A stretch of DNA of 37,639 nt from Methanobacteriota archaeon (GCA_002717835.1 PBBV01000011.1:12199-49837); one strand, 5' to 3'. Positions 1 to 10,484 are shown, counted from the stretch's first letter. Notes: generated by a model from the letters alone, not told the origin. Numbers and translations are program-made.

Positions 1-1367
1 ATCTCTCTGACTTCTTCTCCAAGGCCTGACATCTCTGCAATCCCCCCGGCATTATCCGCAACCGGCCCGTAAGCGTCCACCGTCATGGTTACTCCAACTG
101 TACCTAGCATGCCCATGGCAGCCATCGCGATCCCGTAAAGACCAGCATTTCCTCCCCCCATTACATCATTTGCGAAGTAAATGCCGCTTGCCATCAAAAT
201 AACCGGGATGAATACTGATTGCATACCTACGGCCAGTCCTGCGATTGCATTCGTTGCACTTCCAGTCTTCGATGCCTCTCCGATGTATGGGATGGCACGT
301 ACTTTGATTCCAAAGACTGGCTCGATTCCAGTGTAGTATTCGGTGACAAGTCCGATCAGGATACCAACTAGAGAACCTATTGCCACTGCTTGAATAACAG
401 TTGTATCCAAGTCCAAAAAGTCCAGTGCAAGGTATCCTCCTAGGATGAACAGTGCGGCACCTATGAATGTGGTATTTCGCAAAGCTGCACCTGGGTGCAT
501 GTTTTTCATCCCCCCAATAGAGAACACTCCGATGATCGAAGAGATATATCCAACAATAGCGAGAGCGATTGGTATCATTAGGTAGTCGGAACCTAGGTCA
601 TCGCTGGCTTGAGCAATGACCATTGCAGCGATGATTGAGCCTACGAATGACTCGAAAATATCCGCACCCATCCCAGCAACATCGCCAACGTTGTCACCGA
701 CATTGTCAGCGATTACGCCAGGGTTACGAGGATCATCCTCGGGAATGCCGGCTTCTACCTTGCCAACGAGATCAGCCCCTACATCTGCAGCCTTGGTGTA
801 AATCCCTCCGCCCACACGAGCGAAAAGGGCGATAGATGATGCACCCATTCCAAAGCCGGCAACATTCTCAACAGAGAGGAAACCTTCTCCGCCGACAGGG
901 TCGGTAAGATAGTACATCAGGGAGATTCCGAATAAACCCAGACCTCCAACAGCTAATCCCATCACTGCTCCACCGTTATACGAGGTAGTAAGTGCGGCTG
1001 CCTGTCCTCCGTTTGCGGCTGCCTGTGCAGTTCTTCCATTCGCACTTGTGGCAGATTGCATGCCACTGAATCCAGCTGCTACACTACATAGGGCGCCGAT
1101 AATGAATGCGACCATGGTTTCCATGCCGAGGTCGTTTTCTTCCCCACCTGCAAATAGCAGTGCTGCAACAACTACTATGAATATCGCTAGCATCCTGTAT
1201 TCAGCCATCAGGAACGCCATTGCCCCGTCTTGAATTCTTCCAGTAATGGTGGCTACTGTTTTGTTTTCAATCTCGATTGAATCTACCTTTCGATACAGCA
1301 TAAAAGCTATGATTAAACCAAATATTCCTGCTCCCATCCCCATGATTCCAATTTGTTCTCCGTCCAT
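1..1367 (-). CDS. hppA: Membrane-bound ion-pumping inorganic pyrophosphatase, C-terminal part cut off by window edge
   Basis: Reverse-strand translation starting at 1367 ([27 protein letters not shown]...) contains the M-PPase signature [46 protein letters not shown] and [17 protein letters not shown]. It stays open to base 1. The ORF is missing from the ORF track because it is partial. Confidence 0.95.
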   Translation of the reverse strand, partial: MDGEQIGIMGMGAGIFGLIIAFMLYRKVDSIEIENKTVATITGRIQDGAMAFLMAEYRMLAIFIVVVAALLFAGGEENDLGMETMVAFIIGALCSVAAGFSGMQSATSANGRTAQAAANGGQAAALTTSYNGGAVMGLAVGGLGLFGISLMYYLTDPVGGEGFLSVENVAGFGMGASSIALFARVGGGIYTKAADVGADLVGKVEAGIPEDDPRNPGVIADNVGDNVGDVAGMGADIFESFVGSIIAAMVIAQASDDLGSDYLMIPIALAIVGYISSIIGVFSIGGMKNMHPGAALRNTTFIGAALFILGGYLALDFLDLDTTVIQAVAIGSLVGILIGLVTEYYTGIEPVFGIKVRAIPYIGEASKTGSATNAIAGLAVGMQSVFIPVILMASGIYFANDVMGGGNAGLYGIAMAAMGMLGTVGVTMTVDAYGPVADNAGGIAEMSGLGEEVRE

Positions 1368-1403
1368 AATATCACCAGCAAGGTTGAGAGCGCGTCCTAG
1401 GTT

Positions 1404-1416
1404 CGGTATTTAAGGC
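1404..1416 (-). promoter_or_regulatory. Putative archaeal TATA box for the pyrophosphatase gene
   Basis: Reverse strand CTTAAATA (1407-1414) about 40 bp upstream of the ATG at 1367, compatible with a short 5' UTR. Confidence 0.4.
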
Positions 1417-1492
1417 GATATCCATTGATAGTCCAATTTGTCATCACAACACCTCAATTGTTTCATAGCCAACCCCTCTTCCGGGGGTTACC

Positions 1493-1777
1493 ATGACCAG
1501 TATAGACCGTCAGACAGTTCTCGATTCTGTAGGTCCAGTTCAGGCTATCTTGGATGCCCATGACGGGGTAGTAAACGTCATGGATACTTCTGGTGGAGTC
1601 ATTTCTATCTCGTTGGAGGGCGGATGCACAGGTTGCAGCTCGACACCAATGACTGCCATGCAAATATATTACTCTCTGATGAAACTCGATCAAGTCAATG
1701 ACGTGATCTTTGTGAACGGTGAACTTCCAGCCTACATGAGGTCGTTCATCAATGAAAAGCTCGGCATCGAACGATAG
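1493..1777 (+). CDS. NifU-like C-terminal domain protein (Fe-S cluster scaffold)
   Basis: 94 aa; contains GGCTGCSSTPMT, the CxxC motif of NifU C-terminal domains. Confidence 0.85.
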   Translation: MTSIDRQTVLDSVGPVQAILDAHDGVVNVMDTSGGVISISLEGGCTGCSSTPMTAMQIYYSLMKLDQVNDVIFVNGELPAYMRSFINEKLGIER

Positions 1778-1888
1778 GATGCAACAACAATTCCGAAATC
1801 CTAATTTGGGAAGTGGATTGTTCACTATAGAAAAAAGATGTTTTTAAGACAACTCAATTTGTTAACTTACAGTCGGGGGCGCATATGC

Positions 1889-3256
1889 ATGGATAGTGTG
1901 AACTTTGACTTCAGCAGGTTCCACGCAGAAGCGGCCAAATCAACCAGTAAAAGATCAAAATTGGATGAAATCAGAAAATTATCCATGATCGCCATTAAGC
2001 TATCCAACCAAACGATATCCTCCATAAAGAATCTAACCACCGAAGGCATGGATTCTGAGGAAAGAGCCAAACACGTCAGGATGATATCAAATAGGCTGCA
2101 AAACGACATTTTCGAGTTCTCTACATGTAATCGTGTGCTATATGTTGGCTTTGGAGTGCCAGTTGAAGAATTAGAGTATGCCGTACTGCAACAAAGCAAC
2201 ATGTCGAGCGCCCCTTTTGAAAAATTCCAAGGGATTGATGTCTGGAGGCATTTAGTGAAGGTGTGTAGCGGCCTGGATTCATTCATCATTGGGGAATTAC
2301 AAGTTATGGGGCAATTCAGAGGTGCTGTTTCATGGCACCGGAAAAATAAGTTAATTGGAGATCTGAACGCCTCTTTCTTTGATCACGTCATTGCCGCAAA
2401 CAGAACCGTTAGAAAAGAACTAGGATTCACTAAAACCACTGAATCAATGTTCAGTCTAGCGACCAAGGCCATAGAAGAATCAATGACTTCGGGCCAGACT
2501 TCAGCTGTAACCGTAGTTGGTTATGGGGACATGGGCAGGAAAGCGGTCGAAGCCTTGATTGACATGGGCCACGAGAACATAACTGTAGTCACAAGATCTA
2601 CAGTCAAAGCAGCAGGTAGGACGCCGCTGATTTCTAGAAAAATAAATTTCATCGAATTTGAAAAATGGGGGATTGAGGACAATCCAAGACTCATAATATC
2701 AACAATTAGAAACACAAATGCAACATTCAATCAGAATAGACCACTCCCAGTCATCAACAGGACACGTATTCTCGATTTTTCTTGGCCACCATCCATAGAC
2801 GAAACTGGAATTCATGAGGGGCAGGTCCTACTTGACATGAAACACTGGATCAGAACGGCACACAAGATGGAAATAGCATGGGATTATGAAAAAACGATAA
2901 AAAAAGGAGTCTCGATAATCGACGAAATCCAACGAAGATTTGAGAAAGTACTCGTTGATAAAAACCAAGCTGCTTTTCGAGCATTTATGTACGCGCAATT
3001 GGAATCTATGTCCAGCAACTGGGAATTAATGGGTTGCGAGGGTTCGGAAGCCGATCAGATGGCTACCTTTTCAAGAGAAATCGCTACTTGGATTTGTAGC
3101 CAAAAGGGAGAATTCCATCAGAAAGACCTGCAGGAGAAAGTAATCGGAACAAAAAGAGACATTTCCCCGCCTATATTGGAACTTATTGCGTCTGATGTAA
3201 TCAGGGAGATGATCAGGATTGATTCATCTGATAAACTCCCGGAGGTCATTGCTTGA
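1889..3256 (+). CDS. hemA: Glutamyl-tRNA reductase (ORF extends to 1838; ATG at 1889 is the likelier start)
   Basis: STCNRVLYVG (catalytic Cys), GLDSFIIGELQVMGQFR, Rossmann VVGYGDMGRKAVEAL; first gene of the hem cluster. Confidence 0.93.
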   Translation: MDSVNFDFSRFHAEAAKSTSKRSKLDEIRKLSMIAIKLSNQTISSIKNLTTEGMDSEERAKHVRMISNRLQNDIFEFSTCNRVLYVGFGVPVEELEYAVLQQSNMSSAPFEKFQGIDVWRHLVKVCSGLDSFIIGELQVMGQFRGAVSWHRKNKLIGDLNASFFDHVIAANRTVRKELGFTKTTESMFSLATKAIEESMTSGQTSAVTVVGYGDMGRKAVEALIDMGHENITVVTRSTVKAAGRTPLISRKINFIEFEKWGIEDNPRLIISTIRNTNATFNQNRPLPVINRTRILDFSWPPSIDETGIHEGQVLLDMKHWIRTAHKMEIAWDYEKTIKKGVSIIDEIQRRFEKVLVDKNQAAFRAFMYAQLESMSSNWELMGCEGSEADQMATFSREIATWICSQKGEFHQKDLQEKVIGTKRDISPPILELIASDVIREMIRIDSSDKLPEVIA

Positions 3257-4938
3257 AAGAAATAAGAATTGGAACCAGGACCTCTAATTTAGCAATCTAT
3301 CAGGCAAAAAGAGTCAGCAATGCTCTCAAAAAGGCAGGATTTCAAACACAAATAGTGGAGATATCCTCGGATGGAGACTTCTCTCTTGGAGGCAATTTGT
3401 CAGATAATCTTGGTCAATTTGTCACTACTGTTGACAATGGACTGATCTCCGGATTAATAGATATCTCAGTTCACTCCAGCAAAGACGTTCCTGTTGATTA
3501 TGCTCGCTCGTTCGCCTGCTTGGCATATCTCCAAAGAGGCCCTACCAGCGACATAATCCTATTTAGAAAGCCTGAGGGAGTAAAAGCACTCTATCAGGTA
3601 CTGAAAGAAAAATCATCATCTTCGTTTCAAGAAGTCTTGTCCGTGATTCCCGCAGGGGGCAAATTTGGTTCATCATCAGTACGTAGACAATCATTTTTTC
3701 TTGCTAACAGAGAAGATGTTCTGCCACTAGCAATGAGGGGCAATGTCGAATCTAGAATCCAGAAATTAATCGAAGGCAAATTAGATGCTACTATTTTGGC
3801 GGAGGCAGGTCTCAGCCGCTTGAGTGAAATGGAAACTCTTTCTGAAAATATACTGGAGTTGGGCGCCCATAGGATACCATCCAAACACTGGCCTGCAGCC
3901 CCAGGGCAGGGTGCAATATGCATCCATTGTTTGTCCAGCAGAACGGAGGAATTCTCAACCATCAGAGAGATTCTCAATCACAAACAAACGGAAATCGATG
4001 TAACAATAGAGAAAGAGATGCTGAGAAGCCTCGGAGGAGGTTGCCAATATCCGGTGGGGATAGAATCCAATAGGGGCGATATCCAAGGCTTAATCGCCCC
4101 AGAAAATTGGCGGGAGATTCATTCAACTGGCAGTACATTTTCACTGAAGGAGATCCACGGAAAAGATGTCGATGGGATCAAATTTGATGCCCCTGATGAT
4201 TCAACTGAAGGAACAAATTCAGAATCTAAAATCGTCTCAACGCTGAACTCCGATCGTTTGAAGAAATCATTGCTAAAAATTGGCATCCCAACTATCAACA
4301 TTCCAGTCATAGAACTTGACCTAACACCAGAAAGTTGGCCAGAATTAACTTTCAATCAGTCTTCCCCTAAGTCAAATTGGCCAATCCTAATTCTTACCTC
4401 CCCATTCTCTGCCAGAGCTGCTTCTTTGATGACGTCTGAGATACCCAATCTCCAACGGATAATGTGGTTAGCAATCGGAGAAGGGACTGCTAGGGCTTGT
4501 TTTCGTTTGGGCTACCCTGCATCAATTTGTGCTGATTCCAGAAACCAAGCAGAATTACACGAGTACATCGTCAAGAATATTCGCCCGGAGGTTCCACTAT
4601 TCATCCCCCGATCCTCATCATCGTCCGGTGAGCTTGAAGAATTGTTGGCAATTGAGGGATACGAAGTATGTAGTTGGATTGCCTACACAAACTCCCCCAA
4701 AAAAATCAACGATGCTAGTATCAATGACGGAGATGTACTACTACTCTCATCCCCCTCGTCTGCCAAATCATGGGTTGAGAATAACTTGCCGATACCAGAC
4801 AGTGTGCTGTGTATGGGGGACTCGACAAAAACATCAGTTGAATTGCTAGACGGTTTTAGGGATAAAAGAATTAAGGTTCTGAAGGGTCCAACTCTTCAAG
4901 GAATATCTGACTGGTGGAATGAAAAAGAGAGGCAGTAA
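3253..4938 (+). CDS. hemCD: Porphobilinogen deaminase fused to uroporphyrinogen-III synthase (HemC-HemD)
   Basis: N-term IRIGTRTSNLAIYQAKRV, HSSKDVP, GNVESRIQKL, AAPGQGAICI, dipyrromethane-cofactor Cys in GGGCQYPVGI. C-terminal half resembles HemD (IVSTLNSDRLKKSLLKIGIPTINIPVIELDL...ILILTSPFSARA). TTG start overlapping the hemA stop (TTGA). Confidence 0.9.
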   Translation: MKEIRIGTRTSNLAIYQAKRVSNALKKAGFQTQIVEISSDGDFSLGGNLSDNLGQFVTTVDNGLISGLIDISVHSSKDVPVDYARSFACLAYLQRGPTSDIILFRKPEGVKALYQVLKEKSSSSFQEVLSVIPAGGKFGSSSVRRQSFFLANREDVLPLAMRGNVESRIQKLIEGKLDATILAEAGLSRLSEMETLSENILELGAHRIPSKHWPAAPGQGAICIHCLSSRTEEFSTIREILNHKQTEIDVTIEKEMLRSLGGGCQYPVGIESNRGDIQGLIAPENWREIHSTGSTFSLKEIHGKDVDGIKFDAPDDSTEGTNSESKIVSTLNSDRLKKSLLKIGIPTINIPVIELDLTPESWPELTFNQSSPKSNWPILILTSPFSARAASLMTSEIPNLQRIMWLAIGEGTARACFRLGYPASICADSRNQAELHEYIVKNIRPEVPLFIPRSSSSSGELEELLAIEGYEVCSWIAYTNSPKKINDASINDGDVLLLSSPSSAKSWVENNLPIPDSVLCMGDSTKTSVELLDGFRDKRIKVLKGPTLQGISDWWNEKERQ

Positions 4939-4940
4939 GA

Positions 4941-5906
4941 ATGCGTGCAAGAATAAACCGTTGGACTCCAGCAAGACGTAACCTCGTTTTTGATGACGAT
5001 ATCCGAACATCATTAGTGCAACCTCATTTTGTTGTCGCTGGAAAAGATGTTGATCAACCCATTCCGAGCATGCCAGGGATAAACCGTCAATCTGTAGACG
5101 TATTATTGAAAACCATCGATTTAGATATGAAAATGGGACTTTTTTCTCACATGTTATTCTTAGTGCTGGACGCGGAAAAGAAAGATCCCACCGCATCTTT
5201 TGCTTCAAATGCAAACTCCCCCTTACATGAAGCAATACGCGCACTCAAGAAAAAGTATGGAGGCGAGATAGTCATCATGACTGATTTGTGTTTATGCACA
5301 GGAACCGATCACGGTCACTGTGGAGTAATTAAAAGGAACAACATCGAGAATGACGAGACAGTTGAACACTTAGTCAAGATTGGCATGTCACACGCTAAAG
5401 CCGGGTCAGATTACATCTCTGCCTCAGATATGATGGACGGACGTATCGAACGTCTAAGAGGAAAACTCGAGGAGGAAGGATACCACTCGACCGGTTTAAT
5501 GTCCTACTCGGTCAAGTATGCGTCTTCATTTTACGGTCCTTTCCGCGATGCTGCTGAATCCAGTCCTGAGTTCGGGGATCGAAGAAGCCATCAGATGGAC
5601 ATTAGGTCAGGTTACTCGGAAGCTGTCATGCAGGCTCGCAATGACCAAAGTGAAGGTGCTGACATCCTCATGGTCAAACCCGGCTTACCATACTTAGACG
5701 TACTCCGAAAAGTCGCAGATGCCGTTGTTCGCCCTGTAGCAGTATACAATGTAAGCGGCGAATATTCGATGGTCATGGAAACCAACAAGAATTTGCTACA
5801 ACGGGCTCTTGTAGTCAGAGAGATTTTCAACTCATTCAAGAGGGCAGGAGCAGACATCATTGTCTCATATCATGCCAGGGAAGCAATTACTGAGAACTGG
5901 ATTTAA
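4941..5906 (+). CDS. hemB: Delta-aminolevulinic acid dehydratase (porphobilinogen synthase), Zn-type
   Basis: Zn-ligand motif DLCLCTGTDHGHCG, SASDMMDGRI, SSFYGPFRDAAES, MVKPGLPYLD, YNVSGEYSM. Confidence 0.97.
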   Translation: MRARINRWTPARRNLVFDDDIRTSLVQPHFVVAGKDVDQPIPSMPGINRQSVDVLLKTIDLDMKMGLFSHMLFLVLDAEKKDPTASFASNANSPLHEAIRALKKKYGGEIVIMTDLCLCTGTDHGHCGVIKRNNIENDETVEHLVKIGMSHAKAGSDYISASDMMDGRIERLRGKLEEEGYHSTGLMSYSVKYASSFYGPFRDAAESSPEFGDRRSHQMDIRSGYSEAVMQARNDQSEGADILMVKPGLPYLDVLRKVADAVVRPVAVYNVSGEYSMVMETNKNLLQRALVVREIFNSFKRAGADIIVSYHAREAITENWI

Positions 5907-5917
5907 TGGTGTTTATC

Positions 5918-7213
5918 ATGAAACGAACTGAGTCTAATAGGTTACATGAGACTGCATTGGAGCACCTAGTGGGCGGAGTCAATTCCCCAGTTAGAGCATT
6001 CAAATCCGTCCATGGGAACCCAATTTATTTTGAGAGGGCTTCTGGAGCAATTGTTACGGATGTAGACGGTAATGAGTTAGTTGATTTCGTCCAGTCATGG
6101 GGTCCTCTTATCCACGGGCACGCACATCCAAAAATTCTTGAAAAAGTGTATCAAAAAATGCGAGATGGCACTTCTTTTGGAGCCCCTCACTTGGGCGAGA
6201 TCGAATTAGCCAGGCACGTCAAGCGAAGATTCGATCACATGGATATGGTGCGTTTCGTCTCTTCAGGCACAGAGGCAGTGATGAGCGCGATCCGACTTGC
6301 ACGAGGTTATACAAAACGAGAAATTTTGGTAAAATTCGATGGATGCTATCACGGTCATGTGGATTCTCTAATGGTGAAATCTGGAAGCGGGTTAGCTACA
6401 TTTGGAATCGCGAACAGCCCTGGAATCCCAAAAGACACGGTTGCAACAACTCTCGTTGCACCGCTTGATGACGTGGGGGCGGTGGAATATTTGTTTGAAG
6501 AGCATGGAGATGAAATTGCAGCAGTAGTCATCGAACCACTTCCTGCCAACAATGGGCTTTTGATACAATCTGGTGCGTTCCTGAAAAGATTGAGAAGTCT
6601 GTGCGACCAACATGGGGCGCTTCTAATCTTCGATGAGGTCATTTCAGGCTTCAGATTCAAGCATGGCAGCTACGGCCAGATGTGTGGAGTCACACCTGAT
6701 ATTTCTGCATTGGGCAAGGTGATTGGAGGAGGTCTGCCAGTTGGCGCATATGGCGCTCGTAGAGAAATAATGGAAAATCTTTCACCATTGGGCCCAGTCT
6801 ATCAGGCAGGAACACTTTCAGGAAACCCATTAGCAATGGCCGCTGGTTGCAAAACTCTCGAACTTCTCGATGGGCCAGCTTATGATTATCTGGAATCGCT
6901 TGGAAAGATTCTCGATGAAAATATTGAGCCTGTTCTTGCTAAGCACAACTATCCCATCCGCTTGGTAAGGTTAGGCAGTCTTTTCTGGTTTTCACCAGGT
7001 TCAGGCGATCCACCGAAACGCGCAGATCAGATTTCCAATGATGTTGGGATTTTCTATGCAGATCTTCACCATGGCCTGTTGGAGAGAGGTTACATGCTAG
7101 CGCCCTCGGCATACGAAATCGGATTCCTTTCCACTGCCCACGAAGAAATCCACATCACTGGAATGGCATTGGCTCTAGATGAATTATTAACCGAAATGGG
7201 GGCCGAATCTTGA
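5918..7213 (+). CDS. hemL: Glutamate-1-semialdehyde 2,1-aminomutase (ORF can start at 5906)
   Basis: VGGVNSPVRAF, FVQSWGPLIHGHAHP, GSGLATFGIANSPGIP, PLP-Lys motif ALGKVIGGGLPVGAYG. Confidence 0.97.
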   Translation: MKRTESNRLHETALEHLVGGVNSPVRAFKSVHGNPIYFERASGAIVTDVDGNELVDFVQSWGPLIHGHAHPKILEKVYQKMRDGTSFGAPHLGEIELARHVKRRFDHMDMVRFVSSGTEAVMSAIRLARGYTKREILVKFDGCYHGHVDSLMVKSGSGLATFGIANSPGIPKDTVATTLVAPLDDVGAVEYLFEEHGDEIAAVVIEPLPANNGLLIQSGAFLKRLRSLCDQHGALLIFDEVISGFRFKHGSYGQMCGVTPDISALGKVIGGGLPVGAYGARREIMENLSPLGPVYQAGTLSGNPLAMAAGCKTLELLDGPAYDYLESLGKILDENIEPVLAKHNYPIRLVRLGSLFWFSPGSGDPPKRADQISNDVGIFYADLHHGLLERGYMLAPSAYEIGFLSTAHEEIHITGMALALDELLTEMGAES

Positions 7214-8241
7214 ATGGAAAGGAACGGATTATCAGAGCCTTGAATCTGCAACCTGTTGATCGAACCCCTGTCTGGTTTATGCGGCAAGCCGGGCGTCACC
7301 TACCCGAGTATCGGAAGATCGCCTCGGAACATTCTTTTTGGGAGCGATGCCAGAATGTAGATCTGTGCACTGAAATCACACTCCAACCAATTCGCCGCTA
7401 CAAAACTCTGGATGCAGCGATTATTTTCAGCGATATATTGACGCCACTCCCTAGCCTTGGATACCATGTTGAATACGGTGGAGGCATTAGGATAAGCAAA
7501 TTCGAATTCCAAGATGTAGATGATTGGCCAGATTTTTCTGCTAGAAAACATGCACCTTGGGCTGCTGAGGGTTTGAAATCGGTGGGTGAGAAAGTTGGAG
7601 ACTCAGTAGCAAGATTAGGATTCGCAGGAGCCCCCTGGACGGTTTGCATGTATTTGATGGCAGGAGGAACAGGGGACAAGGACTTTCAAAATACTAGGGC
7701 AAAGATATTTTCAAACCATGAAAAATCCAAGAAGATGCTGAATAAAATGGGTGAGATAGTGGGCGACTTATTGGCCGATCAAGTCCTTTTCGGAGGAGCA
7801 GATGCCGTGCAATTATTCGATACATGGGCCGGTCTTCTCTCTCCTGAAATGTATCATAAATTTGCAATGCCAGCCACAAAAAAAGCGATTGACACATTCA
7901 GAAAAAAGGCTGGCGATGATATTCCGGTCATCCACTATGCTAAGGGGTCCGGGCATCTCCATCCAAGTATACGTAAGTTAGATTTGAACGCAATATCCTT
8001 GGATTGGAGAGACGATCTCGCTGAGAATCGTGCACGATACGGCAAAGAATTAGCCTTTCAAGGGAATCTGGACCCGTCATTACTACACGGGTCCGTAGAT
8101 GCAGCTCAACAAGCGACACGAGACGTCTTGAGGGCCGCTGGTGAAGAACCAGGACACATTTTCAATCTCGGTCACGGATTTGCTCCCGCAGCTAGAATCG
8201 AATGTGTCGAAGCCGTTTTGAAAGTCATTTCAGGTGAATAA
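7210..8241 (+). CDS. hemE: Uroporphyrinogen decarboxylase
   Basis: [57 protein letters not shown] start overlapping the hemL stop (TTGA). Confidence 0.96.
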   Translation: MNGKERIIRALNLQPVDRTPVWFMRQAGRHLPEYRKIASEHSFWERCQNVDLCTEITLQPIRRYKTLDAAIIFSDILTPLPSLGYHVEYGGGIRISKFEFQDVDDWPDFSARKHAPWAAEGLKSVGEKVGDSVARLGFAGAPWTVCMYLMAGGTGDKDFQNTRAKIFSNHEKSKKMLNKMGEIVGDLLADQVLFGGADAVQLFDTWAGLLSPEMYHKFAMPATKKAIDTFRKKAGDDIPVIHYAKGSGHLHPSIRKLDLNAISLDWRDDLAENRARYGKELAFQGNLDPSLLHGSVDAAQQATRDVLRAAGEEPGHIFNLGHGFAPAARIECVEAVLKVISGE

Positions 8242-9151
8242 GATGCGGCAGCAAATGATTGACATGGTTTACCGTGTTCAAGACGAGATTTGCAAAACTC
8301 TGTGTGAACTGGATGGCGTGGATTTCCGAGAAGATATATGGAATCGAGATGAGGGAGGAGGGGGTCGAAGTCGTGTGTTCTCAGGAGGCTCGGTGTTCGA
8401 CAAAGCAGGAGTCAATGTCAGTGTAGTCCACGGGAGATTAGAGCGTGAGGCTGCTCGTTCCATGGGCGGAGGGAAGATTTTGGGTGATGAGGATTTGGAT
8501 TTTTTCGCCACGGGCCTCAGCTTAGTACTCCACCCCAAGAATCCAATGGCCCCAACTGTTCATTCGAATTATCGCTACTTTGAACGTGGTGACGCCACAA
8601 AAGAAGGTAGCTGGTGGTTTGGAGGAGGTGCTGATTTAACTCCTAGCTACCTCTTCGAAGAAGACGCTCGCCACTTCCATTCCACACTGAAAGCGGTCTG
8701 CGATCGACATGAGGTTGCAGACTATCCAAATTTCAAAAAATGGTGTGATGATTATTTTCATATCAAACATCGTAATGAGCGTCGCGGCGTCGGGGGAATA
8801 TTTTTTGATGACTTACGTTTAACAGATAAGGAAAAATGTTTCAATTTTGTTCAAGACTGCGCTGATTCGTTTTTGTCGTCTTACATCCCCATCCTATCAA
8901 GACGAAAGGATTTGCCATTCACAGAGGAAAACAGTAAATGGCAACAAATTCGGAGAGGACGTTACGTCGAGTTTAATCTGGTGTATGATCGAGGCACTAC
9001 CTTTGGCCTGAGGACAAATGGGAGAATTGAAAGCATCTTGATGTCACTTCCCTTGACTGCAAGATGGGAATATTGTCATGAAATAGAATCCGATTCTGAG
9101 GAAGAGCGCCTACTCAAAGTTTTGAAAAATCCAATAGACTGGGTCAAGTGA
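8234..9151 (+). CDS. hemF: Oxygen-dependent coproporphyrinogen III oxidase (GTG at 8234 or ATG at 8243 start)
   Basis: [98 protein letters not shown]. Confidence 0.97.
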   Translation: MNKMRQQMIDMVYRVQDEICKTLCELDGVDFREDIWNRDEGGGGRSRVFSGGSVFDKAGVNVSVVHGRLEREAARSMGGGKILGDEDLDFFATGLSLVLHPKNPMAPTVHSNYRYFERGDATKEGSWWFGGGADLTPSYLFEEDARHFHSTLKAVCDRHEVADYPNFKKWCDDYFHIKHRNERRGVGGIFFDDLRLTDKEKCFNFVQDCADSFLSSYIPILSRRKDLPFTEENSKWQQIRRGRYVEFNLVYDRGTTFGLRTNGRIESILMSLPLTARWEYCHEIESDSEEERLLKVLKNPIDWVK

Positions 9152-9163
9152 AAGGGTTTCGTA

Positions 9164-10444
9164 ATGTATCTGCTTCAAGACTGGATCAGATACGGGGATG
9201 AATTACGCCGTCCACTCCATATCCTCCCCAAGGTATCCTCGTCCTCGCACATTGCGATTGTAGGCGGCGGCCTTTCGGGTCTAACAACAGCATATCGCAT
9301 CGCGGAGAAAAGACCTGATATCTCCATTACTCTGATTGAGAAGGGAAAATCGCTGGGAGGTGTAATCAGCACATGGAAAGATGGCGAATGGTGCTGTGAC
9401 TTGGCAGTTAATGCAACTCGGCCACACCCTGCAGTTTGGCGATTGGTTGATGATATCGGTCTAGGGGAGAAGTTTCACCCATCAAACCACGCCGTTCGCA
9501 GACGCTGGATTTACGAGAACGGCAAATCGCACCCTCTGAACCCCCTGACAGCAATCAAGATTGGTCCGTTGAATATCCTCAGGTCAATCAATAAAGTGCG
9601 TAAAGGAGGACTTTCAGTCGACCAGTTAATCCCAAACAAAATGATCGCTGACGCGATGACACTTGGCATTGTGAACGATACCGCAGCCAATGTGGATGCT
9701 GATTTCTTATTTCCTAGATTGACCAGATTCGGGCGAAACCCTGCTAAAAGGTGGTCTTCGATTAAAAGAAAGATAAAACAAACATACCCTCTTTTTACAC
9801 CCAAGAGAGGGACTGTCGCTTCTTTTGAGGGAGGCATGAGTACTTTGGTGAACCAATTGGAAAAACAAATCGGAAAATTACCAAATGTCAAGATTCTGCT
9901 TAACACTAGTTTCGAAAATACGGGCCAAGCAGCAGATTTCTTCGGAATTCCTGAATCATCGGTAATTTGGGCAGCCCCTGTGAATAATGAGAGACCCTCC
10001 AATAAGCTATCCGTATTCGTAATCGGTTACAAGGAGGCAGATGTTAAATCTGTAAAGAAGGGATATGGCACACTAATTCCTGAATCAGACATCCCAATAA
10101 GTGGCATTCTTCACGAATCGGATATTCATGGATCAAGAAGAGCACCAATCGGACATCGTCTGTTCAGAATTATGGTCCCGCATTCTAGGTGGGATGGCGA
10201 CAATGAGGAAATTAGGCAATATGTTCGAGAATTATTGTCTAATGCAGATCCAGTAATTTTCGAGAAGATAGGTGAAAGAACGATTCCCTCGTACCCCCCA
10301 GGATATCTATCGAAAATTTCCAATAGTGACATCTCAATCAATCGAATCGGATGGAGTTTCTCAGGAGTGTCAATAACACATGTGATAGCAGAAGCTGAGC
10401 GAGTTGCAGATTTTTTTAACAATAAAGCGGGCGGTTCAGCCTAG
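9164..10444 (+). CDS. hemY: FAD-dependent protoporphyrinogen oxidase-like protein (HemY/HemG type)
   Basis: IAIVGGGLSGLTTAYRIAEKRP (FAD dinucleotide fold), LIEKGKSLGGVIST, PKRGTVASFEGGMSTLVNQLEKQI, C-term ISINRIGWSFSGVSITHVIAEAERVADF; directly downstream of hemF. Confidence 0.85.
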   Translation: MYLLQDWIRYGDELRRPLHILPKVSSSSHIAIVGGGLSGLTTAYRIAEKRPDISITLIEKGKSLGGVISTWKDGEWCCDLAVNATRPHPAVWRLVDDIGLGEKFHPSNHAVRRRWIYENGKSHPLNPLTAIKIGPLNILRSINKVRKGGLSVDQLIPNKMIADAMTLGIVNDTAANVDADFLFPRLTRFGRNPAKRWSSIKRKIKQTYPLFTPKRGTVASFEGGMSTLVNQLEKQIGKLPNVKILLNTSFENTGQAADFFGIPESSVIWAAPVNNERPSNKLSVFVIGYKEADVKSVKKGYGTLIPESDIPISGILHESDIHGSRRAPIGHRLFRIMVPHSRWDGDNEEIRQYVRELLSNADPVIFEKIGERTIPSYPPGYLSKISNSDISINRIGWSFSGVSITHVIAEAERVADFFNNKAGGSA

Positions 10445-10484
10445 ATTTATGCTGGAGATGCGATGGCAGCCCTCCTCTAGAATT

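Noticed and set aside
616-1233. Forward ORFs 616-801, 635-835 and 1048-1233
   Set aside because: Antisense to the strongly supported membrane pyrophosphatase frame; low-complexity Pro/Ser/Thr composition typical of shadow ORFs.
1463-1825. 120-aa reverse ORF over the NifU-like gene
   Set aside because: Shadow of the NifU-domain CDS, which carries a clear CxxC motif; the reverse translation has no recognisable motif.
4846-5244. 132-aa reverse ORF across the hemCD/hemB junction
   Set aside because: Antisense to two confidently identified enzymes.
9511-10002. 163-aa reverse ORF inside hemY
   Set aside because: Antisense shadow of the FAD oxidase; no family motifs.
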